A stretch of 6,638 bases of DNA from contig WFSH01000199.1 in assembly GCA_015486145.1 (NCBI GenBank), forward strand, positions 1 through 6,638, in the 5' to 3' direction. The stretch is from Mesoaciditogaceae bacterium. GTDB lineage: Bacteria > Thermotogota > Thermotogae > Mesoaciditogales > Mesoaciditogaceae. Positions 1-5,732 of this stretch are shown piece by piece. Each line of letters starts with the position of its first letter. The stretch's first letter is position 1. Under the pieces are notes generated by a model. That model did not search any database and had not been told where the DNA came from. It saw only the letters and a list, made by a program, of their open reading frames with translations. Both the position numbers and the translations under genes were made by a program.

Positions 1-674
1 TTTACTGCCAAAATTTTTCGTTTAGCCAACTTGGTTACGGTCGAGAAGTGAGTTCCAAAGAACTTGGAAACATCTTTTTGAAACTTCAGGAGTCTGGTGC
101 CGCTACCCTCGATCTCGTCACCCCAGAACCTCACCTTCATTCAATACTCGAAGCTCTTATCTATGCCCAAGAAAATGGCTTTTCTCTCCCGATCGTTTTT
201 AACACATCGAGTTATGTGAACGTCGAAACTCTGAAGCATTTAGATGGGATCATCGACATATACCTTGCAGATATAAAATACACAAATGATGAATTTGCCG
301 TAAAATATTCTCATGCTCCAAATTACTGGCAGACAACTAAAAAAGCTTTGAGAGAAATGTACCGACAAGTAGGGGCATTTCGAGAACAAAAAATGAAAGG
401 TCTCATTGTAAGACATTTAGTACTCCCAAACGACATATCCGGCACTCAAAAGGCCGTAAGATTTATAGCGGAAGAATTATCCACATCGGTTCCGATATCT
501 CTCATGTCTCAATACTTCCCGGTTTACAAAGCAAAGAAAATTCGGGAACTCAATCGTAAGATCAAAAGGGACGAATATTCAAACGCTTTAAATTTTGTGG
601 AAGAATATGGATTAAACGGGTGGTTTCAACCAATAGGTGAAAAAAAGAATGCTCTTTATGCAAAAACTATCTGA
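1..674 (+). CDS. pflX: PflX-type radical SAM protein, 5'-truncated by window edge
   Basis: This is the C-terminal 224 residues of a radical SAM protein of the PflX group (COG1313), related to pyruvate formate-lyase activating enzymes. The reading frame is open from base 3 and begins YCQNFSFSQLGYGRE. Its Cys should be the last of the CxxxCxxC triplet that binds the [4Fe-4S] cluster and S-adenosylmethionine; the other two cysteines lie outside the window. Family-typical stretches follow: LDLVTPEPH, FNTSSYVNVETLKHL, IDIYLADIKY, APNYW, the REMYRQVG helix, VRHLVLPNDISGT and LMSQYFPVYKA. The GTG at 48 is an internal Val codon, because homology continues upstream of it. These proteins probably activate a partner enzyme by forming a glycyl radical or modify a protein, but the partner of PflX is not established and none is visible here. 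The TGA stop lies 47 bases before the next gene, with no terminator between them. The family call is firm; the function is open. Confidence 0.88.
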   Translation, partial: YCQNFSFSQLGYGREVSSKELGNIFLKLQESGAATLDLVTPEPHLHSILEALIYAQENGFSLPIVFNTSSYVNVETLKHLDGIIDIYLADIKYTNDEFAVKYSHAPNYWQTTKKALREMYRQVGAFREQKMKGLIVRHLVLPNDISGTQKAVRFIAEELSTSVPISLMSQYFPVYKAKKIRELNRKIKRDEYSNALNFVEEYGLNGWFQPIGEKKNALYAKTI

Positions 675-707
675 CTGTCTTTGTTTCCATTTGCAATTTA
701 CAAGGTG

Positions 708-714
708 AAGGAGG
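708..714 (+). promoter_or_regulatory. Ribosome binding site of the [2Fe-2S] subunit gene
   Basis: AAGGAGG lies 7 bases before the ATG at 722, an ideal Shine-Dalgarno match that fixes this start. I saw no convincing promoter or hairpin terminator in the 675-721 gap, so the proline genes may be read from a promoter inside or before the upstream radical SAM gene. Confidence 0.85.
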
Positions 715-721
715 AAGCGGA

Positions 722-1033
722 ATGGAAGGAAGGATAAAGGCTCATCCGATCCTCGAATTCAGGCGGGGAAAACGTGTGAAGTTCTATTTTGAGGATCGAG
801 AGATAGAAGCCTACGAAGGAGAAACTGTTGCCGCTGCACTTCAAGCTAACGGCATAAGGGTACTCAGATATACCCCTCATACCAACAGACCTGCTGGCCT
901 GTTCTGTGCGGTGGGGAAATGTTCATCATGTCTCATGGAAATAGACAACGTTCCCAACGTGCGCTCTTGCATGACAAAGGTTAAAGAGGGCATGCACGTC
1001 AGAAGACAAAACAAAAGAGGAGACGTGCTGTGA
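722..1033 (+). CDS. Small [2Fe-2S] ferredoxin-like subunit of an amino-acid dehydrogenase complex
   Basis: This 103-residue protein is a single plant-type [2Fe-2S] domain of the Fer2_4 kind, as found in the small subunits of hydrogen cyanide synthase (HcnA), opine oxidases and D-hydroxyproline dehydrogenase, and at the N-terminus of sarcosine oxidase alpha. The cluster ligands are visible as C62-x4-C67-x2-C70-x12-C83 (FCAVGKCSSCLMEI...RSC). The upstream part FYFEDREIEAYEGETVAAALQANGI is the usual beta-grasp start of such domains. There is no signal peptide or membrane segment, so it should be cytoplasmic. Its TGA overlaps the GTG of the next gene by 4 bases (GTGA), which points to translational coupling and a fixed subunit ratio. 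It probably carries electrons between the flavins of the two following subunits and the acceptor; that role is inferred from the family and neighbours. Confidence 0.88.
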   Translation: MEGRIKAHPILEFRRGKRVKFYFEDREIEAYEGETVAAALQANGIRVLRYTPHTNRPAGLFCAVGKCSSCLMEIDNVPNVRSCMTKVKEGMHVRRQNKRGDVL

Positions 1034-2832
1034 GACATTACGAGGCCGTGGTCATCGGCGGAGGCCCGGCTGGAATGATGGGCTCGATCACGCTGGGAGG
1101 TAAAGATGTTAAAACCCTTTTGTTAGACGAAAACGACGTCCTTGGAGGGCAGCTTGTTAAACAAACGCACAAATTTTTTGGTGATCACGCTCATTACGCA
1201 TCTGTTAGGGGATTTGAAATAGCACAAAAACTACAAGAAGAGATGGCAAAAGATCCAAACATAAAAGTGGAAACTTCCGCAACTGTTATTGGAGTGTACC
1301 CAAACAATCTGATAGTCTATGCAAAGGACGGAAAAGAATTTAAAGTTACCTACAAAAAACTCCTGATTGCCACGGGAGCGATGGAAAAGCAGTTGCCATT
1401 CATCAATTCCGATCTTCCAGGAGTCTATGGAGCTGGCGCAGTTCAAACCTTGATGAACGAATACGGAGTCATGCCTGGAAAGCGTTTTCTCATCGTTGGT
1501 TCTGGAAACATAGGATTGATACTCGCCTATCAGCTCATTCAAGCCGGAGCAGAAGTTAGAGGAATCGTGGAAGCGCTTGGAAAGATCGGAGGTTATGAGG
1601 TTCATGCTAAAAAGATAAAAAGACTGGGTGTACCGATCCTTCTAAACCACACCATCGTGAAAGCCATAGGAGATGAAAGCGTTTCAGGGGCTGTTATTGC
1701 AAAAATAGATGAGCATTTCAAACCCATACCTGGCACTGAAGAAGAAAAAGTTGTTGACACCATATGCGTTTCCGTCGGTTTGACACCTTTATCCGAACTC
1801 GCCGAACAGGCAGGGTGTAAAATCGAATACATTCCACAGCTTGGTGGATACGTCCCCATCAGAAACGAGAGAATGCAAACCTCAAATCCAGACGTTTTCA
1901 TAGCTGGCGATCTTTCCTCCATTGAGGAGGCAACAACCGCCATGATAGAGGGAAAAATAGCGGCATTGGAAATGGCTCACAATTTAAAATCCACAGATGT
2001 AGAAAACGAAATTAACGATGAAATACAAACTTTATCACTTTTCAGAAGTGGACCCAAATCCGAAAAAATAAGAATCGGTCTTGAAAAATTTGGAATAAAC
2101 GTTAAACCTGTACCTGAAATAGAACGCCACGGAGTCCAAATAGGCCCTCAGGGAAAACTCAGAGCCATAATAGACTGCACGGAAGAAATTCCCTGCAATT
2201 CTTGTGAAGCCGTTTGTCCGTTCGGGGCCATTCATATAGGTGAAAATCTCAACAGCACACCTGTCGTGGATTATGACAAATGTAACGGGTGTGCGACCTG
2301 TGTAATTGCCTGTCCCGGACTCGCAATTCACATGTTAAAAGAGGATGTGGAAAATTCTACCGCCCTCGTCGGAATACCTTACGAGCTTTTGCCACTACCG
2401 GAGAAAGGTCAAAAGATGTGGGCATTGGATGAAGATGGAAATTACATCTGCGATGCAATTGTTAAAAAGATCGCAAAATATCCAAATAAAACCAATATCA
2501 TTTACGTCGAAGTGCCTCTGGAATTCTCTCAAAAAGTGCTGAGCGTTGAATTCCCAAAACGGGAAAGTCCATTCGTTTGCAGGTGCGAGGAAGTTACTTT
2601 GGATGAAATAGAAAGGGTCATAGATTCCGGCATCACTGATTTTGAAGAGATAAAAAGATTAACACGTGTTACCATGGGACCGTGCGGGGGTAAAAATTGC
2701 AAACTCGTCGTGCTTGGAATACTTTCAAGAAAAACTGGCGTACCAATTTCAAAACTCTCACATGGAACGTCGCGACCACCCGTAAAGCCCGTGGAATTTT
2801 CTCTGTTCACGAAAAGGGATGATTCAAAATGA
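1030..2832 (+). CDS. Large FAD/NAD-binding iron-sulfur subunit of a proline dehydrogenase-type complex
   Basis: This 600-residue multidomain flavoprotein resembles the alpha subunits of archaeal-type dye-linked L-proline dehydrogenase, HcnB and opine/hydroxyproline dehydrogenases, but is longer. Residues 1-320 form a pyridine nucleotide-disulfide oxidoreductase core: the FAD motif GGGPAG at 10-15, the nucleotide motif GSGNIG at 157-162 followed by acidic E181 (which favours NAD(H)), and the second FAD motif VFIAGD at 289-294. Residues 375-432 form a two-cluster ferredoxin domain. One ligand set is C383-x5-C389-x2-C392-x3-C396-P and the other the classical C418-x2-C421-x2-C424-x3-C428-P. Residues 440-515 are unassigned. 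A BFD-type [2Fe-2S] motif closes the chain: C517-x-C519 and C552-x4-C557. The GTG start follows GAGGAG with 7 bases spacing, and the FAD motif begins right after it, so the start is secure. The stop overlaps the next ATG (ATGA). The chain probably takes electrons from the proline-oxidising subunit and passes them to NAD+, ferredoxin or another carrier; the acceptor cannot be read from sequence. Confidence 0.88.
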   Translation: MRHYEAVVIGGGPAGMMGSITLGGKDVKTLLLDENDVLGGQLVKQTHKFFGDHAHYASVRGFEIAQKLQEEMAKDPNIKVETSATVIGVYPNNLIVYAKDGKEFKVTYKKLLIATGAMEKQLPFINSDLPGVYGAGAVQTLMNEYGVMPGKRFLIVGSGNIGLILAYQLIQAGAEVRGIVEALGKIGGYEVHAKKIKRLGVPILLNHTIVKAIGDESVSGAVIAKIDEHFKPIPGTEEEKVVDTICVSVGLTPLSELAEQAGCKIEYIPQLGGYVPIRNERMQTSNPDVFIAGDLSSIEEATTAMIEGKIAALEMAHNLKSTDVENEINDEIQTLSLFRSGPKSEKIRIGLEKFGINVKPVPEIERHGVQIGPQGKLRAIIDCTEEIPCNSCEAVCPFGAIHIGENLNSTPVVDYDKCNGCATCVIACPGLAIHMLKEDVENSTALVGIPYELLPLPEKGQKMWALDEDGNYICDAIVKKIAKYPNKTNIIYVEVPLEFSQKVLSVEFPKRESPFVCRCEEVTLDEIERVIDSGITDFEEIKRLTRVTMGPCGGKNCKLVVLGILSRKTGVPISKLSHGTSRPPVKPVEFSLFTKRDDSK

Positions 2833-3971
2833 TACCAGAAGCGTCAGTCGTCATAATAGGTGGTGGCATCGTTGGTACTTCTGTGGCTTTTAATCTCGCA
2901 AAACTCGGCGTTAACAACATTTCAGTTTTTGAGAAGTCTTACATTTCGTCCGGGTCAACTGGGAGATGTGGAGGGGGAATACGTCAGCAATGGACATCCA
3001 GAATGAACGTGCGTCTCGCCATGCGAAGTGTTAAGCTGTTCAGGCAGTTCAAAAGGGATGTTGGAATGGACATAGAATATCATCAAGGTGGCTATCTACT
3101 TTTAGCTTACTCAGATAAAGAAATGGAGGAATTCAGAAACAACGTTAGAATGCAACGTGAAGAGGGTCTTGACGTTGAGCTTCTAACAAAAGAACAAATT
3201 TTAAAAAAATTTCCTTTCATGAATCTTGAAGAAGTCAAAGGTGGTACTTGGTGTCCCACAGATGCTCACGCCAATCCTCAAATCGCCAACATTGCCTACG
3301 CCATGGCAATAAAACGAATGGGTGTGGATCTCAACACTCACACCTCAGTTGTAGGAATAGACATTCAAAATGGCGAGATCGTTGGAGTTCAAACGGACAA
3401 AGGGTATGTCAAAACAAACGTTGTCGTCAACGCGGCTGGGGGATTTTCTCACGAAGTTGGTTTAATGGCAAACGTGAACATCCCCACCCACAGTGAAAGA
3501 CATCAAATACTCGTGACCGAAAGTGTCAATCACGTCCTAGATCCAATGGTTATAAGTTTTCAGAACAATTACTATGTGCGGCAGACCAAGCACGGATCTT
3601 TTATCATGGGACAAAGCGACAAAAATCCAGCTCAAGGGAACGATCTCGGTCACACGGTTGAATTTTTGGAAGAAATGGCACCAAAAATGATCCACGACTT
3701 TCCATTCATGAAACATCTTCACATTGTGAGACAATGGTCTGGAGCGTACAACGTTTCCCCCGACGCGCAACCTATAATAGATGAGGCACAAAACGTGTCG
3801 AGGTACATATTCGCTGTGGGATTCAGCGGACACGGTTTTATGTTGGCTCCGGCTGTCGGAGAAGCGGTGGCGGAGATGATAGTGTACGGTCATTCCAAAA
3901 CAACCGATATAAGCAATCTTGGAATGTCAAGATTTGCGAATAAAATAGAGAAAGAACACAACGTTGTTTGA
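2829..3971 (+). CDS. FAD-dependent DAO-family dehydrogenase, probable L-proline dehydrogenase catalytic (beta) subunit
   Basis: This 380-residue protein belongs to the D-amino-acid oxidase (DAO) fold family and has the normal length for catalytic beta subunits of dye-linked proline dehydrogenase, sarcosine oxidase beta and hydroxyproline dehydrogenase. The N-terminal Rossmann motif GGGIVG (11-16) with E35 at the end of the second strand (VFEK) binds the FAD adenosine. STGRCGGGIRQQW (43-55) is the flavin-contacting loop typical of the group. NAAGGFS (201-207), WSGAYNVSPDAQPIID (303-318) and FSGHGFMLAPAVGEA (332-346) are the conserved C-terminal FAD-binding segments. There is no signal peptide. 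The ATG overlaps the preceding TGA and only a weak AAAGGG lies upstream, so translation is probably coupled to the large subunit. L-proline is the favoured substrate because a P5C dehydrogenase gene follows 15 bases later. Hydroxyproline, sarcosine or an opine remain possible, since this family cannot be told apart by eye. Confidence 0.85.
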   Translation: MIPEASVVIIGGGIVGTSVAFNLAKLGVNNISVFEKSYISSGSTGRCGGGIRQQWTSRMNVRLAMRSVKLFRQFKRDVGMDIEYHQGGYLLLAYSDKEMEEFRNNVRMQREEGLDVELLTKEQILKKFPFMNLEEVKGGTWCPTDAHANPQIANIAYAMAIKRMGVDLNTHTSVVGIDIQNGEIVGVQTDKGYVKTNVVVNAAGGFSHEVGLMANVNIPTHSERHQILVTESVNHVLDPMVISFQNNYYVRQTKHGSFIMGQSDKNPAQGNDLGHTVEFLEEMAPKMIHDFPFMKHLHIVRQWSGAYNVSPDAQPIIDEAQNVSRYIFAVGFSGHGFMLAPAVGEAVAEMIVYGHSKTTDISNLGMSRFANKIEKEHNVV

Positions 3972-3978
3972 AGGAGGT
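3971..3978 (+). promoter_or_regulatory. Consensus ribosome binding site of the P5C dehydrogenase gene
   Basis: AAGGAGGT is a full Shine-Dalgarno match 8 bases before the GTG at 3987; its first base is the last base of the preceding stop codon. It decides for the GTG over the in-frame ATG at codon 24, and suggests that this enzyme is translated independently and strongly compared with the coupled subunits before it. Confidence 0.87.
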
Positions 3979-3986
3979 AAGCATTC

Positions 3987-5543
3987 GTGAGAGAATTAAA
4001 AGATTTTGAGAATCTAAAAGTCGTCGATTTCAAGTCACCAAGTGATGTCTCAAAAATGGAAGAAGCGCTCAAAAAGGTGAAATCGGAGTTTGGAAAGCAT
4101 TACAAAGCCCTTATAGGTGGTAAATGGGTGGAAGCGGAAACGGAAATAGCCTCTACTAATCCCTCGAAACCATCCGAAATCGTTGGATACGTTCCAAATT
4201 GTGGAGAAAAAGAAGCCGATGCGGCCCTTGAAGCCGGCTGGAAGGCTTTCGACAGCTGGAAGTTCACAAAAGCCGAGGAAAGGGCAGAGTATCTTTTCAA
4301 AATTGCCGATATCTTGACAGAAAGGCGCTTTGAATTTGATGCGTGGATGGTCTATGAGACTGGCAAGAACTGGGTAGAAGCTGACGCCGACCTTGCGGAA
4401 GCTGTGGATATGCTAAATTTCTATGGGAGAGAAGCGATAAGATACTCCAAAGGCTATGAGCCACACCAAGTACCAGGTGAGAAAAATGAGGTGAGATACA
4501 TTCCGATAGGTGTGGGCACCATTATTCCACCGTGGAATTTCCCGATCGCCATCCTCGTCGGAATGACTTCAGCCGCGATAGCCGCTGGAAATGCCGTGAT
4601 TTTGAAACCGGCTTCCATTTCTTCGATCATTGCTGCAAAAACTGCTGAGGTTTTCAACGAAGTCGGACTGCCGGATGGCGTTTTCAACTTCTTACCGGGC
4701 TCTGGAGCAAAAGTAGGCGAATACCTCGTGAAGCATCCAAAGACTCGGTTCATTTCCTTCACAGGTTCAAAAGACGTTGGGTTGAGGATCAATTCCTTGG
4801 CTGCCGAACATCAGCCAGGGCAACACTGGCTAAAACGCGTGGTGCTTGAGATGGGTGGAAAAGATGCGGTTGTGGTCGACGAAACGGCAGACATAGATGC
4901 GGCCGTTGAGGGGATAGTGGTAAGTGCTTTTGGTTTCCAAGGGCAAAAATGTTCTGCCGGTTCAAGAGCCATAATCGTTGATGAGGTGTACGACGAAGTT
5001 GTACAGAAATTGAAAGACAGGGTTGAAAAAATAAAGATAGGTGACACTTCAGATCACCAAAATTGGCTTGGCCCCGTTTCAAGTGAAAGTGCCTTTAAAA
5101 AAGTCATGAAGTACATTGAGATTGGGAAAAGAGAAGGCAAATTACTCACCGGAGGAAAACGTTTTGGAAATGAAGGGTATTTCATAGAGCCAACAGTTTT
5201 CATCGACGTCGATCCAAATGCGAGAATAGCCCAGGAAGAAATTTTCGGGCCTGTTTTGGCTGTGATAAGGGCAAAGGATTTTGAAGATGCTCTTAGAATA
5301 GCCAATTCCACAGAATACGGTTTGACTGGTGCTTTATATTCAAAAGACAGAGCACGAATAGAAAAGGCTAAAGCAGAATTCCACGTGGGAAACCTCTATT
5401 TCAACAGAAAATGTACGGGTGCCCTTGTTGGTGTCCAACCTTTTGGAGGTTTCAACATGTCCGGAACGGATTCCAAGGCAGGTGGAAGAGATTATTTACT
5501 GCTGTTTTTGCAAGCAAAGTCCATAGCTGAAAGAATCATTTGA
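3987..5543 (+). CDS. pruA: 1-pyrroline-5-carboxylate (L-glutamate gamma-semialdehyde) dehydrogenase
   Basis: This 518-residue aldehyde dehydrogenase matches the monofunctional RocA/PruA type in length and motifs. It oxidises L-glutamate gamma-semialdehyde, the open form of P5C, to glutamate with NAD(P)+ in the cytoplasm, the second step of proline breakdown. Visible residues are N184 in PPWNFP (oxyanion hole), K207 in LKPAS (cofactor binding), FTGS at 258-261, the general base E288 in LEMGGKD, the catalytic C322 in FQGQKCSAGSR, and EEIFGPV at 417-423. The C-terminal signature NRKCTGALVGVQPFGG, followed by MSGTDSKAGG and DYL, is specific to the P5C dehydrogenase branch and separates it from general aldehyde dehydrogenases. 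The GTG start keeps the usual N-terminal extension of about 40 residues before LIGGKWVEA. It is the last gene of the operon; a terminator follows about 55 bases after its stop. All catalytic residues are intact. Confidence 0.95.
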   Translation: MRELKDFENLKVVDFKSPSDVSKMEEALKKVKSEFGKHYKALIGGKWVEAETEIASTNPSKPSEIVGYVPNCGEKEADAALEAGWKAFDSWKFTKAEERAEYLFKIADILTERRFEFDAWMVYETGKNWVEADADLAEAVDMLNFYGREAIRYSKGYEPHQVPGEKNEVRYIPIGVGTIIPPWNFPIAILVGMTSAAIAAGNAVILKPASISSIIAAKTAEVFNEVGLPDGVFNFLPGSGAKVGEYLVKHPKTRFISFTGSKDVGLRINSLAAEHQPGQHWLKRVVLEMGGKDAVVVDETADIDAAVEGIVVSAFGFQGQKCSAGSRAIIVDEVYDEVVQKLKDRVEKIKIGDTSDHQNWLGPVSSESAFKKVMKYIEIGKREGKLLTGGKRFGNEGYFIEPTVFIDVDPNARIAQEEIFGPVLAVIRAKDFEDALRIANSTEYGLTGALYSKDRARIEKAKAEFHVGNLYFNRKCTGALVGVQPFGGFNMSGTDSKAGGRDYLLLFLQAKSIAERII

Positions 5544-5564
5544 ATCGACTGATTTTCAAAAAAC

Positions 5565-5578
5565 GAGGAGATCTCCTC
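5565..5578. repeat. 14-bp perfect palindrome between the operon end and its terminator
   Basis: GAGGAGATCTCCTC reads the same on both strands. As RNA it could form a 5-bp stem with a GATC tetraloop just before the terminator hairpin. As DNA it could be a dimeric protein site. No T-run follows it, so it is not itself a terminator. Its function is unknown. Confidence 0.6.
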
Positions 5579-5596
5579 ATCAAAACGAGAGACATT

Positions 5597-5632
5597 AAAA
5601 GCCCGCATTTTAAAAGGATGCGGACTTTTTTT
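5597..5632 (+). terminator. Rho-independent terminator of the proline operon
   Basis: The arm AAAAGCCCGCAT (5597-5608) pairs with ATGCGGACTTTT (5618-5629) around a 9-base loop, with one internal C/A mismatch, and is followed by an uninterrupted run of seven T (5626-5632). The GC-rich stem plus T-tract is a standard intrinsic terminator. It separates the proline operon from the sugar kinase gene. Confidence 0.88.
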
Positions 5633-5634
5633 AA

Positions 5635-5653
5635 ACGTTTTTCTATGAAACGT
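5635..5653. repeat. Inverted repeat upstream of the kinase promoter, possible operator
   Basis: ACGTTT (5635-5640) and AAACGT (5648-5653) form a perfect 6-bp inverted repeat with a 7-base spacer. The left arm is also part of the palindrome AAACGTTT (5633-5640), whose central CG flanked by A and T runs resembles LacI-family operator cores. It lies about 35-50 bases upstream of the -10 box of the next gene. A regulatory role is inferred; short AT-rich repeats also arise by chance. Confidence 0.35.
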
Positions 5654-5664
5654 GTGTACGGCCA

Positions 5665-5693
5665 TTTTTAATTCTTTTCAAAAGGTATATAAT
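5665..5693 (+). promoter_or_regulatory. Promoter of the sugar kinase gene
   Basis: A perfect -10 hexamer TATAAT lies at 5688-5693. With a 17-base spacer the -35 position holds only TTTTTA (5665-5670), a weak match to TTGACA, so the promoter may depend on an activator or on the AT-rich upstream DNA. Transcription would start near 5700, giving a leader of about 33 bases. Its place just after a terminator and before a new gene supports it. Confidence 0.65.
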
Positions 5694-5715
5694 TAACGAT
5701 AACCACACACTGTTG

Positions 5716-5723
5716 AAAGGAAG
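5716..5723 (+). promoter_or_regulatory. Ribosome binding site region with a two-codon mini-ORF before the kinase start
   Basis: AAAGGAAG is the only Shine-Dalgarno-like stretch before the kinase. It sits at near-ideal distance from the ATG at 5728, but that ATG reads only ATG-GCG-TGA. The TGA (5734-5736) overlaps the GTG start (5733-5735) of the kinase. The frame of the kinase has no other start before the in-frame TAA at 5700-5702, so the GTG must be used, either directly with long spacing or by reinitiation. Confidence 0.55.
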
Positions 5724-5732
5724 CTGAATGGC

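Noticed and set aside
48..674. GTG at 48 as the true start of the radical SAM gene
   Set aside because: The same frame continues upstream to base 3 with YCQNFSFSQLGYGRE, which includes a conserved cluster Cys, so the gene begins before the window.
675..721. Promoter or terminator between the radical SAM gene and the proline operon
   Set aside because: Only TTGCAA/TTTACA-like pieces are present, without a matching -10 at proper spacing, and no GC-rich hairpin with a T-run is seen.
1231..1605. 124-codon open frame on the - strand inside the large flavoprotein gene
   Set aside because: It lies wholly opposite a well-supported gene, its product has no recognisable motif, and no ribosome binding site supports it; it is a shadow of the coding frame.
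2829..3971. Assignment as sarcosine oxidase beta or opine/hydroxyproline dehydrogenase
   Set aside because: Not excluded by its own motifs, but the P5C dehydrogenase gene in the same operon makes L-proline the simplest substrate; sarcosine or opine breakdown would not need that enzyme in the same way.
4454..5311. Several - strand open frames opposite the P5C dehydrogenase gene
   Set aside because: They overlap each other in different frames and sit opposite a complete, motif-rich enzyme gene; they reflect its codon composition.
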